DNA from: Actinoplanes nipponensis
Lineage (GTDB): Bacteria; Actinomycetota; Actinomycetes; Mycobacteriales; Micromonosporaceae
Reading direction: 5' to 3'
Length of the DNA: 64,000 bases
Assembly (NCBI RefSeq): GCF_016862275.1
Contig: NZ_BOMQ01000095.1
Coordinates: forward strand, 1-64,000
A program made the translations under genes and the position numbers. Positions 31,472 to 40,372 of this stretch are shown piece by piece. The notes under the pieces are model-generated. The model worked only from the letters and a program-made list of their open reading frames with translations, was not told the DNA's origin and searched no databases. Positions within the stretch are counted from its first letter, which is position 1. Each line of letters starts with the position of its first letter.

Positions 31472-33007
31472 CTACGGGGCGGCCACGACCGCCGGAGGCG
31501 GCGGCAGGTACTGCGGGGCCGGCGGCCCGTTCTGCGGCGGCCCGTTCTGCGGCGGCCCGTTCTGTGGCGGCTCCACCGGCGGTCCCGCGGCAGCCGGCGG
31601 TCCACTGTGCCGGCGGCCCAGCGCGACACCGCCCAGCACGATGAGGCCGAGGCCGAGCACGGCCAGCACGATGCCGGCGGCCAGCAGGCCGCCACCGAAC
31701 GCGGTCAGGTCCGGGATCTGCGCCGAGGCGCGGACCCGGGTTCCCACGTTCACGGTGCCGTCGCTGTTGGCCAGCACCACGGTGTAGTTGCCGTCCGTGG
31801 CCTGCCACTGCAGGGTCGCGTTGTCCGCGCCGGTGCTGGAGGCCAGCCAGAACGTCTGCTCGGCCGGGGCCGGCACGGCCCGCACGGCTCCGGCCGTCCG
31901 GTCGTAGCGGACCGCGTCGTCCGAGACCCCGACGATGGTGTCCCGGGCCGTTCCCGACAGCCACGACTCGACGTCGCCCTGGCGGGCGATGCCGACGAAC
32001 ACCGGCTTGCCGGTCGTGCTCGCCGTGGTGATGCGGACGCCACCGACGTCGGAGAGGTTGCGGGCCCAGAAGTCCCCGCCCTCGATCGTGATGCCCTCGG
32101 CGGTGATGGCAGCGGTCGAGCTGGTCGTCTGCACGACCGGGCTGGTGACGTATCCGGAGCTGTCGCGCATCCCGTCGAGGGCGAGCAGCGCGATACCGGC
32201 CGCGCCGAACCCGGCCGCGGGAGCCAGCAGCACCGCGCCGGCCACCAGGGCGCTGACGGCGCCGGCCGCGGAGCCGCGGGGCGCGCCGTCCGGCCGCGCG
32301 GCGACGGCCTGGGCGGTCGGGTGGGGTTCCCCGGCCCGCGCCGGCCCGGTCGGGTCGTCGTCGGGTTCGCGGTCGCCCTGATCCAGGCGGAACGGCGGGT
32401 AGCGGGGGGTGAGCAGGGCGACGTACGCGGTGACCCGCAGGCTCCAGCGGGTCACGCCGACGAGCAGGTCGTAGAGCCCGCGCGGGTAGCGGGCGGTGAA
32501 CAGCAGGCTCAGCCCGGCGATGAGCACACCCACCGTCACCAGGCCCAGCGGCACGGACGTGGTGGTGTCGCCGGTGTCGAAGGTCCAGGTGGCCGCGCCG
32601 CCGAGCGCGGCGAGCAGCAGGACGTGCGGCACGGCGAGCAGCCAGGCGACCAGCGGCAGCCAGCGCGGCGGCGGGGCGGTCTCGGCCAGCTCGAGCCGCG
32701 CCGGGTAGTCCGGCACGTCGGCGAGCGTGAACGGCGGGTACCGGTCGGTGCCGAGCGCCTGGTAGCCGTAGTAGGTGACCCGCCAGCTCCAGCGCAGCAC
32801 CCCGAGGTCATAGGCGCGGATCGCGGCCGGGTACCTGCCGGTGACCAGGACCGCCAGGTAGGCGCAGAGCGTGAGCACGACGAAACCCACCCAGAGCACG
32901 GCCAGGACGATGTAGTGCGGGAGGAGCAACACCCACTTGACGAGCCACAGCCACCGGCTCAGCGTCTCGTCTCGGCGTGCCTCGACCCGCAGCGGATAGC
33001 GGTTCAT
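31472..33007 (-). CDS. DUF4389-domain membrane protein
   Basis: A 511-residue membrane protein. Two DUF4389 units occupy residues ~1-105 and ~130-215 (RYPLRVEARRDETLSRWLWL; later ARYPRGLYDLLVGVTRWSLR), each with paired helices. Then come a further helix near 250, an extracytoplasmic beta-rich domain (~270-415) that may sense or bind something, a final helix (~425-450) and a Pro-rich tail with repeated QNGPP. The family is linked to DosR-type islands in actinobacteria; its function is unknown. RBS AGGAGG precedes the ATG. A DevR-like box is 55 bp upstream. Confidence 0.8.
   Translation of the reverse strand: MNRYPLRVEARRDETLSRWLWLVKWVLLLPHYIVLAVLWVGFVVLTLCAYLAVLVTGRYPAAIRAYDLGVLRWSWRVTYYGYQALGTDRYPPFTLADVPDYPARLELAETAPPPRWLPLVAWLLAVPHVLLLAALGGAATWTFDTGDTTTSVPLGLVTVGVLIAGLSLLFTARYPRGLYDLLVGVTRWSLRVTAYVALLTPRYPPFRLDQGDREPDDDPTGPARAGEPHPTAQAVAARPDGAPRGSAAGAVSALVAGAVLLAPAAGFGAAGIALLALDGMRDSSGYVTSPVVQTTSSTAAITAEGITIEGGDFWARNLSDVGGVRITTASTTGKPVFVGIARQGDVESWLSGTARDTIVGVSDDAVRYDRTAGAVRAVPAPAEQTFWLASSTGADNATLQWQATDGNYTVVLANSDGTVNVGTRVRASAQIPDLTAFGGGLLAAGIVLAVLGLGLIVLGGVALGRRHSGPPAAAGPPVEPPQNGPPQNGPPQNGPPAPQYLPPPPAVVAAP
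31522..31566 (-). repeat. Short tandem repeat coding QNGPP units
   Basis: A 15-bp unit (cggcccgttctgcgg) is repeated about three times near the 3' end of the DUF4389 gene, encoding the cytoplasmic or external QNGPP tail. Copies are almost identical, which suggests recent slippage. Confidence 0.7.
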
Positions 33008-33061
33008 GACACCTCCTGAAGGTTTCCCCCTCAGCAGATCGTGGGCCCCACGGCACCGGCA

Positions 33062-33075
33062 GAGTCCGACGGCCC
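33062..33075. promoter_or_regulatory. DevR-like box upstream of the DUF4389 gene
   Basis: GAGTCCGACGGCCC, one mismatch, 55 bp upstream of ATG 33007. Confidence 0.6.
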
Positions 33076-33135
33076 GACCGCGGGCGGCAAAGGTCCGGCC
33101 CGGACCCCGGCGGTCCGGACCGGCCTCCGCGCTGC

Positions 33136-34710
33136 TCAGGCCACGGGGGCGAGTCCACCGAAGCCGGTGGCGATCTGCACGCCCGCGCGCAGCGCGCTGC
33201 CGGTGCCGCGGTAGAGGAGCAGCCGGCCCGTGGAGGTCTGCACGGCCACCAGGTCGGTCCGCCCGTCCCGGTCGAAGTCGCCGGCGCCGAGCACGTCACG
33301 CATCCCGCCCCAGCCGGTCCCGATCTGGCGCCGGGCGGCGAAGCCGGTGCCGCGGCCCGGGTAGAGGTAGAGCACGCTGGTCGAGGTGTTGCGCGCCACC
33401 AGATCCGCAGAGCCGTCGCCGTCGAAGTCGCCGGGACCGGTGAGCTCGCTCATCGCGTTCCAGCCGCTGCTGCCGACCTCGACCCGGGCGCCGAGCCGGA
33501 CACTGCCCCGCCCGGGATACAGGAAGAGCTTGCCGTCGCTGCTCCGCACGGCCAGCAGGTCCGGCGTGCCGTCCCGGTCGAAGTCGCCGGCGCCGGTGAT
33601 CTCGCGCATGCCGGTCCACTGGGTGCCGATGCGCGTGCGGGCGCCGAGCCCGGCGCCGGTGCCTGGATAGAACCAGAGGTCCCCGTTGGAGCTCTGCCGG
33701 GCCACGAGGTCCTCGTGGCCGTCGCCGTCGAGGTCGCCGATCCGCACGATCGCGTTCATCGCCGTCCAGCCGGTGCCGAGGCTGCGCCGGGCCGCCGTGT
33801 CGACGAAGCTGCCGTTGCCGGGGTGGACGGACAGGACGCCGGTGCTGGTCGCCCGGGCGAGCACGTCGGACCAGCCGTTGCCGGTGAAGTCGGCGAAGCG
33901 GGCCGGCGGCAGCGGCGCCAGGTCCAGGTAGTCGTTGTCGATGTTGATGGTGACGCCACCCCAGGTCTCGTCGTGCCCGCCGCGGTACTGCTTCATCCGG
34001 CGGTGCGGCGCCCAGTAGCCGGCCGGGATCGCCGGGTCCGACACGGTGGCGACCCCGTCCCAGCGGGCGAAGTCGAGGTAGTCGGGGCGCGCGTAGCCGA
34101 CGGCGTCGTAGGTGGTCACCTGGTCGGCCACGCCCGAGCCCATGCTGCCGTAGAAGCCGGACAGGTAGCCGCGGTCGTGCAGCCGCGCCGTCCAGGCGCT
34201 CAGGAAGGACAGCACGCCGGTCCGGCAGGTGGCGTCGTCGGTCCGGTACGCCTCCATGTCGTAGATCAGCGCGCTCTCCGGCGCCAGGCCCAGCGCCGTC
34301 GCCTGGGTGACCGCGTCGTCGGCGGCCGCCCGGCCCTGCGCGGCGGCCTGGGTGTTGTCGATGAGGTTCTTCTTGTTCGACGTGGTGCACGACGCCTGCG
34401 GTCCGACGTAGAGCGGGACCAGGTGCCAGCCGGCCGCCTGCTGCTCGGTGACCCAGTCGGCGGTGAGCTCGGGCTGGGCGCACCCGCGGTTGTTGCCGCC
34501 GAAGTAGATCCCGACCGCCCGGTACGGCGAGGCCAGCCAGGCCGTCATCGTGGCGCTCGGGGGAGCGGTGCAGGCGTCGAAGCCGGAACCGGTGATGGTG
34601 CCGGGCTGGCCGCCGGGCGCCGCCGAGGCGGCCGGGCCGGTCAGGGCCATCGGCGCGGCGAGCACCAGGACCGCCAGCGTGCGGCGCACCGTCGGGAGCA
34701 TGCCGTCCAT
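33136..34710 (-). CDS. Secreted DUF1906 glycoside-hydrolase-like protein with FG-GAP/VCBS repeats
   Basis: A 524-residue exported protein. A signal peptide (residues ~10-32, LAVLVLAAPMALTGPAASAA) is followed by a DUF1906 / Rv2525c-like TIM-barrel (residues ~40-265: GFDACTAPPSATMTAWLAS, GIYFGGNN, ALIYDMEAY, GFYGSMGSG). After it come about five FG-GAP/VCBS repeats with Ca-binding-like DxDxDG loops (GDLDGDGHEDLVAR, GDFDRDGTPDLLAV, GDFDGDGSADLVAR, GDFDRDGRTDLVAV). DUF1906 proteins are thought to act on peptidoglycan or glycans; Rv2525c is Tat-exported. Here the beta-propeller probably mediates binding. A perfect DevR-like box lies 59 bp upstream, so a wall-active enzyme seems to be part of the regulon. 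Confidence 0.85.
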   Translation of the reverse strand: MDGMLPTVRRTLAVLVLAAPMALTGPAASAAPGGQPGTITGSGFDACTAPPSATMTAWLASPYRAVGIYFGGNNRGCAQPELTADWVTEQQAAGWHLVPLYVGPQASCTTSNKKNLIDNTQAAAQGRAAADDAVTQATALGLAPESALIYDMEAYRTDDATCRTGVLSFLSAWTARLHDRGYLSGFYGSMGSGVADQVTTYDAVGYARPDYLDFARWDGVATVSDPAIPAGYWAPHRRMKQYRGGHDETWGGVTINIDNDYLDLAPLPPARFADFTGNGWSDVLARATSTGVLSVHPGNGSFVDTAARRSLGTGWTAMNAIVRIGDLDGDGHEDLVARQSSNGDLWFYPGTGAGLGARTRIGTQWTGMREITGAGDFDRDGTPDLLAVRSSDGKLFLYPGRGSVRLGARVEVGSSGWNAMSELTGPGDFDGDGSADLVARNTSTSVLYLYPGRGTGFAARRQIGTGWGGMRDVLGAGDFDRDGRTDLVAVQTSTGRLLLYRGTGSALRAGVQIATGFGGLAPVA

Positions 34711-34768
34711 AGGTCACCACCTCTATGGGGATCCCTCGATGGCATCAACTCCGGTGCCGGCCCGGACA

Positions 34769-34782
34769 GGGCCGAAGGTCCC
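34769..34782. promoter_or_regulatory. DevR-like box upstream of the DUF1906 gene
   Basis: GGGCCGAAGGTCCC, exact consensus, 59 bp upstream of ATG 34710. Confidence 0.75.
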
Positions 34783-34797
34783 CTCCCGGCGACCGGC

Positions 34798-35028
34798 TCA
34801 GCGCCGCCCGGAGCGCAGCGTGCGCAGGCGCTGCTCGTACTCCTCGGCGTCGATCTCACCGCGGGCGAAGCGGTCGGCCAGAGTCCGCTCGGTCCCGGCC
34901 GGCGGCTCCGCCGCGCCACCGCGGTCCCGGGCGGCGATCACCACCGCGGTGAGCACCAGTCCGGTCAACGCGACGGCCAGGACGATCAGGATCCAGCCGG
35001 CTCCCAGGCCGTTTCCGGAGGACATCAT
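34798..35028 (-). CDS. Small SHOCT-domain membrane protein
   Basis: A 76-residue protein with one membrane helix (residues ~9-32, GWILIVLAVALTGLVLTAVV) and a C-terminal SHOCT motif (LADRFARGEIDAEEYEQRLR). The SHOCT domain is a short helical oligomerisation element of unknown role. The start is one of two consecutive ATG codons (35028, 35025); GAAGGGACC precedes them. Two other small membrane proteins here (36512, 41874) have a similar helix plus SHOCT-like tail. A DevR-like box lies 60 bp upstream. Confidence 0.8.
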   Translation of the reverse strand: MMSSGNGLGAGWILIVLAVALTGLVLTAVVIAARDRGGAAEPPAGTERTLADRFARGEIDAEEYEQRLRTLRSGRR

Positions 35029-35087
35029 GGCGTCGGTCCCTTCTGCCGTGCTGCGCCCATCGTCCGGCCGGGTGCGGCGGCCGGCAC

Positions 35088-35101
35088 GGGCCGAAGGACC
35101 C
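35088..35101. promoter_or_regulatory. DevR-like box upstream of the SHOCT gene
   Basis: GGGCCGAAGGACCC, 60 bp upstream of ATG 35028. Confidence 0.7.
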
Positions 35102-35135
35102 GACCTGCCGGCCGGGCGCCGGATGGCCGCGGTAC

Positions 35136-35149
35136 GGGCATTTCGACCC
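35136..35149. promoter_or_regulatory. DevR-like box upstream of the single-domain USP
   Basis: GGGCATTTCGACCC, 86 bp upstream of ATG 35235; 48 bp from the divergent site at 35088. Confidence 0.6.
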
Positions 35150-35234
35150 TGGGCGGACCGCCACCCGGGGCCCATGGTGAACAGGGGAGTCCGGGCCGGG
35201 CGCCCGTGGCTCCCCGAGCGATGGGAGGCACGTC

Positions 35235-35696
35235 ATGGCGCAACGAGAAGGACCGAACAACAGCGATGTCCGCGACACCGACATCGTGGTGGGCGTGGAC
35301 GGTTCCCCGTCGTCGCAGGCGGCGCTGCGGTGGGCGCTCGGACAGGCACGACGCGCCGGCGCGCGGGTGCAGGCGGTGACGACCTGGGAGTTCCCGGCCT
35401 ACTACGGCATGGGGATGGTGTTCCCGTACGAGGACCTGTCGGGCACCGCCGGCAAGACCCTGAGCCAGTCGGTGCAGGAGGCGCTGACCGCCGTCGACGC
35501 CGACGTCCCGGTGCTGGAGACCGTGGTGGCCGGGCACCCGGCCCAGGTGCTGATCGACATGTCGGCCCACGCGGCGCTGCTCGTGGTGGGTTCGCGCGGG
35601 CACGGGGCCTTCACCGGCACCCTGCTCGGCTCGATCAGCCAGCACTGTGTGCACCACGCCCGCTGCCCGGTGGTCGTCGTCCGCGGCAAGGTCTGA
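35235..35696 (+). CDS. Single-domain universal stress protein
   Basis: A 153-residue UspA protein, one of two single-domain members of the island (the other is at 35851). It starts IVVGVDGSPSSQAALRWALG and keeps a complete ATP-loop GSRGHGAFTGTLLGSISQHC. The closest general type is the Rv1996/Rv2005-like or soluble UspA of actinomycetes. RBS GGGAGG precedes the ATG. It is divergent from the SHOCT gene, with one DevR-like box for each. Confidence 0.9.
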   Translation: MAQREGPNNSDVRDTDIVVGVDGSPSSQAALRWALGQARRAGARVQAVTTWEFPAYYGMGMVFPYEDLSGTAGKTLSQSVQEALTAVDADVPVLETVVAGHPAQVLIDMSAHAALLVVGSRGHGAFTGTLLGSISQHCVHHARCPVVVVRGKV

Positions 35697-35850
35697 CCGA
35701 CCGGCGCCGGGGCCGCACGGTGATGACCGAGGACCCGGCGCCACAGGCCGGACGGCCCCACCGGCGCCGGCGTCGGCGCGGCATCCTTGACCCGGGCCGG
35801 GCGAGAACACAGCACAGTGGACCGCCGGGCCCCGGCAAGGGGGCAGCAAG

Positions 35851-36393
35851 ATGTCAACCGTCATGCTGACACCACTCGAGGATCCGCCGCGCCCGGCGCC
35901 CGCCGGCCGCCCGCTGACCGTCGCGGGCCGATCGCCCGGGGTCCCCACCGGACCGGTCGTCGTCGCGCTCGACGACGACGGCAATCCCGCGGCGCTGCTG
36001 CGGCATGGCTGGGCGGTCGCCGAGGCCTCGGCGGTGCCGCTGCGCGTGGCCTACGTCTGGTCGGACTGCCGGCCGCCCGATTGCGCGCACCACCGGACCT
36101 GCCACCACGACCTGGCGGAGGCGGACCGGCTCCTCACCGCCCTGGTCGACGCGAACCTGAGTGTCGAGGCGGCCGCGCGGGTGGAACGCGACGTCCTGCA
36201 CCACCCGGATCCGGTCGAGGCGCTGATCGCGCTCAGCGCGGCGGCCTCGATGCTGGTGATCGGGGTCTCCAGCGATCGGCCCGGACCCGCGGACGAGCTG
36301 GGCGCCACGACCCGGAGGCTGCTGGGGCGCACCTGGTGCCCGCTGGTCGTCGTGCCGCACCACCAGCTGTCGGCCACCCGCCTGACCTGGTGA
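35851..36393 (+). CDS. USP-like protein with Cys/His-rich insertion
   Basis: A 180-residue UspA-fold protein; the core starts PVVVALDDDGNPAALLRHGW near residue 36 and ends with RTWCPLVVVP. After the second strand is an insertion with four Cys and several His: CRPPDCAHHRTCHHD near residue 73-87, plus other acidic residues, which could bind a metal or be redox active. The ATP-loop is degraded (GVSSDRPGPADELGATTRR). RBS AAGGGGG. No clear DevR-like box lies in its 154-bp upstream gap, so it may be cotranscribed with the USP before it. Confidence 0.72.
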   Translation: MSTVMLTPLEDPPRPAPAGRPLTVAGRSPGVPTGPVVVALDDDGNPAALLRHGWAVAEASAVPLRVAYVWSDCRPPDCAHHRTCHHDLAEADRLLTALVDANLSVEAAARVERDVLHHPDPVEALIALSAAASMLVIGVSSDRPGPADELGATTRRLLGRTWCPLVVVPHHQLSATRLTW

Positions 36394-36445
36394 CCGCGGC
36401 GCGTCCCGGAGGGCGCGCGGCCGAGCCCGACCGGCCCGGAGCGAT

Positions 36446-36459
36446 GGGTCGTCGGGCCC
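36446..36459. promoter_or_regulatory. DevR-like box upstream of a small membrane protein
   Basis: GGGTCGTCGGGCCC, 53 bp upstream of ATG 36512. Confidence 0.68.
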
Positions 36460-36511
36460 TGCCGGGCTTCCCGCCACCGCATCGAAGATGGTGCCTGAGG
36501 GGGTGATCAGG

Positions 36512-36784
36512 ATGATCCTCGTAGCGCTGGTCACGATCGCGATGGTGCTCTTCCTCGTGGTGACCGCCTGGTCGGCTCTCCGCGAGCCGGTACCCGACGA
36601 CGGGACCGCGGCCGAGGAGTCCGGGCCGGACCCGGCCGAGCCGAAGCCGGAGACGCTGGAAGGCGTGCTCGTCCGGCAGCTGATGGCCGACGAGATCAGC
36701 GGGCCGCAGTACCGCCGGGCCATGCAGCGGCTGGCCGAGCGGGACGCCGACCGCCATCCGCTGACCCTGCCCCCGCCGGGCTGA
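36512..36784 (+). CDS. Small SHOCT-like membrane protein
   Basis: A 90-residue protein with one N-terminal helix (residues ~2-20, ILVALVTIAMVLFLVVTAW), an acidic Pro-rich linker and a SHOCT-like C-terminus (VLVRQLMADEISGPQYRRAM). ATG 36512 follows TGAGGGGG by 8 bases; ATG 36488 upstream lacks a ribosome site. It resembles the proteins at 34798 and 41874 in plan. Function unknown. Confidence 0.75.
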   Translation: MILVALVTIAMVLFLVVTAWSALREPVPDDGTAAEESGPDPAEPKPETLEGVLVRQLMADEISGPQYRRAMQRLAERDADRHPLTLPPPG

Positions 36785-36824
36785 CCTCCGCCGGCCCGCC
36801 CGGCGGGAACCGGCGGGGACACTC

Positions 36825-36838
36825 GGGACCAATGGCAC
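36825..36838. promoter_or_regulatory. DevR-like box upstream of DUF1876 copy 1
   Basis: GGGACCAATGGCAC, one mismatch, 110 bp upstream of ATG 36949. Confidence 0.55.
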
Positions 36839-36948
36839 TGCATCCCGCGCGCCCGTCGCGCTGTGATGGAGGCGAGGGGAAGGCCCCGGCCGGGCCGGCC
36901 GAACGGCCCGGCGTCACGGTGGTCCCGTCGTGCGAAGGAGGCTCCGCC

Positions 36949-37221
36949 ATGGCCGGTGCGCGTACCTGGACGGTCGAGATCACGATCACCGAGCACGAGG
37001 ACGAGCGCCGGACCCATGCGGCCGCGGTGCTGCGGGGTGTCCGCCCGTACCTGCGCGGCGAGGGCGAGGCCTACCGGCGGCCGTCCGACCGGGAGGTCCC
37101 GGAGGTCGGCGACGAGTTGGCCGCTGCCCGGGCGCTGGCCGACCTCGCGTCCAAGGCGCTCGACGTGGCCACCGGCGACGTCGAGCAGTTCAGCCACCGC
37201 CACGCCCGGTTGCTCGCTTGA
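36949..37221 (+). CDS. DUF1876-domain protein (Rv1738-like), copy 1
   Basis: A 90-residue protein (TWTVEITITEHEDERRTHAA at the start; DREVPEVGDELAAARALADL near the end) of the DUF1876 family. M. tuberculosis Rv1738, among the most strongly DosR-induced genes, belongs to it; its structure resembles ribosome hibernation factors, so a role in stopping translation has been proposed. RBS AAGGAGG lies 7 bases before ATG 36949. Paralogue at 47358. It is followed by an unrecognised helical-protein gene with its own RBS 11 bp later. Confidence 0.87.
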   Translation: MAGARTWTVEITITEHEDERRTHAAAVLRGVRPYLRGEGEAYRRPSDREVPEVGDELAAARALADLASKALDVATGDVEQFSHRHARLLA

Positions 37222-37231
37222 GGAGGCTGCC

Positions 37232-37759
37232 ATGTCGCAGCGGGAGAACACGCCGGTGCTCGACCAGCCCTGGCGGGACCGGGCGGGATTCTGCGGCGTC
37301 GAGGTGCTCGACCAGCCCTCCGGGCCGATCGCCCTGACCCAGCGCGCCCACCTGCGCGCCCTGGCGGTACGGATCAAGATCGTGCACGACCTGCTGGCCG
37401 CCTTCGCCGACGAGCACACGCCGTTCCCGGTCGAGCTGCTCGCGGCGCAGACCCGGGAGCTGGTCGCCGTCCGGCTGCTGCTCGAGCGCTACGCGGCTGG
37501 CGACCCGGGCACGCACCTGGCGCCCGGGGTGTTCGCCGACCCGGCGGCCCGGCGCGACTACGAGCGGCTGCTGTCGCTCGGCCGGTCGGGCCGGTCCGCC
37601 GCCCTGCACGTGATCGCGGCGGCGCTGCGGGAGACCGTCGAGATCCTGGAGCCGATGCTGCCCGGCCTGCGGGCCCCGGACGTGCGCAACGTGTACTTCC
37701 AGCTCGCCGCCTCGTCGCGGCGTCAGCTGCGCATCGTGCAGGCGTGGAGCGACCGGTAG
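37232..37759 (+). CDS. Helical protein of unknown function
   Basis: A 175-residue, probably all-helical protein (long amphipathic stretches: RALAVRIKIVHDLLAAFADE, AALHVIAAALRETVEILEPM, NVYFQLAASSRRQLRIVQAW). It vaguely resembles ferritin-like or DUF2202 bundles but the metal-ligand ExxH pairs are not evident, so I do not assign a family. RBS GAGGAGG; 10 bp after the DUF1876 gene, so the two are one operon and share its DevR-like box. It converges on the ABC-2 permease with a 3-bp gap. Confidence 0.65.
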   Translation: MSQRENTPVLDQPWRDRAGFCGVEVLDQPSGPIALTQRAHLRALAVRIKIVHDLLAAFADEHTPFPVELLAAQTRELVAVRLLLERYAAGDPGTHLAPGVFADPAARRDYERLLSLGRSGRSAALHVIAAALRETVEILEPMLPGLRAPDVRNVYFQLAASSRRQLRIVQAWSDR

Positions 37760-37762
37760 CGG

Positions 37763-39409
37763 TCAGCCGCGGAACAGGCCCCGCACCCGGAGGATCAGCA
37801 GCGCCGCGACGGTCCAGGCGGCCACCACCGCCAGGTGACCGGCGGCGATGCCGCTGTCCGGGCCGGCCGGCGACGTGGCGGCCAGCAGGAGCGCCGCGAG
37901 GTGCTTGAGCGGGAACAGGTTGCCGATCAGCGCCGGCCAGCCGGGCAGCGGCGCGTCGCCCACGGGGAAGACGTCGGAGACGAAGCTGAGCGGCAGCAGC
38001 GTGCCCAGCGTGATCGCGACCAGCGAGGTCGCCGAGCGCAGCAGGGCGACGACCGCCAGGCCGAGCGCGGCGAAGCACGCGACCCCGAGCACGACGGCGA
38101 GGGCGACGGCCGGCAGCCGGGCCGCGTCGAGGCGGACGTCGAGGAACAGCACGGCGACTCCACAGAGCAGGACGGTGGACAGGATCGACACCACCAGCAC
38201 CGCGCCCACCCGGCCGGCGACGTACCAGCGCAGCGGCAGGGGAGTGCCCCGCAGCCGCTTGAGGACGCCCTTGCCGCGGGCCTGGGCGACGGCCTCCGGC
38301 AGGGTGACGTAGCCCGCGACCGCGATCGCGTAGGCCGTCAGGCCCGGCAGCAGGTACTGCGCCGGGGCCAGGCCGTGCACCGGGGCGGCGCCGAACACGG
38401 CCGGGAACAGCGCGAGCAGCAGGACCGGGAAGACCACCGCGAAGAAGACCGAGAGCGGGTCGCGCCACTGGCTGATCAGCGCGTACCGGACCTGGCCGGC
38501 CAGCAGCGCCGCCGGCGTGCGCCGGCCGGCTCCGATCGGGCGCGGCGCGGGCCCGGCCGGCCGGGACGCCGGCGCCGCCGGAGCGGGCGCGGGCGTCGCG
38601 GGCGTCGCCGAGCCGCGCGGCAGCCAGCCGAAACGCCGGACGGCCACGACCGCGCCGAGCACGCCCCAGGCCGCCAGCACCAGCAGGTCGCCCGGCCGGA
38701 ACCCGTACCCGCCGGCCGGATCGAAGGTCTCCGTCATCGCGTGCGCGAAGTGCCGCAGCGGCAGCGCCGTGCCGAGCCGGTCCAGCCACACCGGCAGCTC
38801 GGCGCCGACGATGAAGACGTCGGAGATGAAGGCCAGCGGGATGAGCAGGCCCTGGGTCAGGGTCTGGGCGACGAGCACCGTACGGGTGAGCGCCACCACG
38901 GCCAGCCCGAGCGCCGAGAAGCACGCGATGCCCAGCGCCAGCGTCACCAGCAGCGCCGGGATCTTGCGCCAGACGACCTCCACCCCGTAGAGGCCGGCGC
39001 CGACGCCGGTCAGCAGCACCACCGCGGCCACGGACACCACGGCGCTCGCCGACACCCGGGCGGCCAGCACCGTCCACGCCGGCGCCGGCGTGCCGCACAA
39101 CCGCATCAGGACGCCGCGTTCGCGCAGCCCGGCGGTGTCGGTGGCGAGCACCACGAAGGTGGCCTGGGCCACGCCGAAGACGGCGAAGGGGGCCACCAGG
39201 AACTGCGCCACCGGCACACCCGCGCCGGTCGGGCCGTTGCCGACGATGGCCGAGACGATGACCAGGAAGGCCAGCGGGAAGATCAGCGTGAAGAACGCCG
39301 ACAGGGGCGAGCGGGCGAAACCGCGCAGGGCGTGCACGGTCAGGGTCCGTACCGGATGCGGCAGCGGTCGCGTCCGCTCGGCCACGGCCGGGCGCTCATC
39401 GGTGGTCAT
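37763..39409 (-). CDS. ABC-2-type transporter permease, two fused membrane domains
   Basis: A 548-residue protein containing two ABC2_membrane domains (residues ~15-260 and ~310-545), each with six helices and the family RG(V/M)LxRLxGTP motif (GVLMRLCGTPAP near residue 100; GVLKRLRGTPLPL near 395). They are joined by a low-complexity Ala/Pro linker (~265-300). Fusion of two half-permeases gives a complete exporter channel. Its start overlaps the ATPase gene by 14 bp. Substrate is unknown; drug or lipid export is the usual range. Confidence 0.88.
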   Translation of the reverse strand: MTTDERPAVAERTRPLPHPVRTLTVHALRGFARSPLSAFFTLIFPLAFLVIVSAIVGNGPTGAGVPVAQFLVAPFAVFGVAQATFVVLATDTAGLRERGVLMRLCGTPAPAWTVLAARVSASAVVSVAAVVLLTGVGAGLYGVEVVWRKIPALLVTLALGIACFSALGLAVVALTRTVLVAQTLTQGLLIPLAFISDVFIVGAELPVWLDRLGTALPLRHFAHAMTETFDPAGGYGFRPGDLLVLAAWGVLGAVVAVRRFGWLPRGSATPATPAPAPAAPASRPAGPAPRPIGAGRRTPAALLAGQVRYALISQWRDPLSVFFAVVFPVLLLALFPAVFGAAPVHGLAPAQYLLPGLTAYAIAVAGYVTLPEAVAQARGKGVLKRLRGTPLPLRWYVAGRVGAVLVVSILSTVLLCGVAVLFLDVRLDAARLPAVALAVVLGVACFAALGLAVVALLRSATSLVAITLGTLLPLSFVSDVFPVGDAPLPGWPALIGNLFPLKHLAALLLAATSPAGPDSGIAAGHLAVVAAWTVAALLILRVRGLFRG

Positions 39410-40372
39410 CGGCCGGCTCCCCGGTGAGGCTCAGGTACGCGTCCTCCAGGCCCGGCGGGGTCAGGGTCAGCGTCGGCAGGTCGAGGTGGTTGGCGGCGGC
39501 CCAGTCGGTCAGCAGGCGGGTGTCGGCGACCGCCCGGTGGGTGCGGACGACCACGTCGGCGCCCTCGACCGTCCGGACGCCCGACATCGGCGGTAGGCGG
39601 TCGGCGGTGAAGCCGTCGGGCAGCCGGAACGCCAGCCGGGTCGGCAGCCCGCACCGGGCCTCCAGCTCGCTCGGCCGGCCCCACGCGACCAGGCGTCCGG
39701 CCCGCAGCACCGCCACCCGGTCGGCGAGGCGCTCGGCCTCCTCGATGTAGTGGGTGGTGAGCAGGATCGTCGTGCCCTGCTCGCGGAGCCGGTCGATCAG
39801 ATCCCACGCGTGGCGCCGGGCCGCCGGGTCGAACCCGGTGGTGGGTTCGTCGAGGAACAGCAGGTCGGGCCGCCCGGCCAGGCCCAGGGCCAGATCCAGC
39901 CGGCGTCGCTGGCCGCCGGAGAGCGCCTTCACCCGCGTGCGGCGCCGGTCGGCCAGGCCGACCAGGCCGGCGAGCTCGCCCGGGTCGTACCGGCGCGGAT
40001 ACAGCGACGCCTGCAGCCGGAGCAGCTCATCGACCGTGAACTCGTCCTCGAACCCGGCCGTCTGCAGGACGATGCCGATCCGCTCCCGGTAGGCGCGTCC
40101 GCCGTCGGCCGGGTCGAAACCCAGCACGGAGACCTGTCCGTCGTCGCGGGGCCGGTAGCCCTCGAGGATCTCGACCGCCGTGGTCTTGCCGGCCCCGTTG
40201 GGACCCAGCAACGCCACGATCTGTCCGGTCTCGACGGTGAAGCCGACGTGGTCGAGCGCGAGCAGGTCGCCGTAGCGGCGGGTGAGGTCCGCGACGACGA
40301 TCGCCGGGGTGTCCCCGCGCCGGCCGGCCCCGGCGGGCCGGCCCGGCCGCAGGAGACCGGGGCCGGGCCGGG

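Noticed and set aside
31522..31566. Tandem repeat considered as a CRISPR-like array
   Set aside because: The units are 15 bp, have no spacers and are in frame coding for QNGPP.
29939..33019. A 1026-codon plus-strand frame across cNMP, USP and DUF4389 genes
   Set aside because: It shifts between sense and antisense of confirmed genes and contains the bidirectional terminator at 31423.
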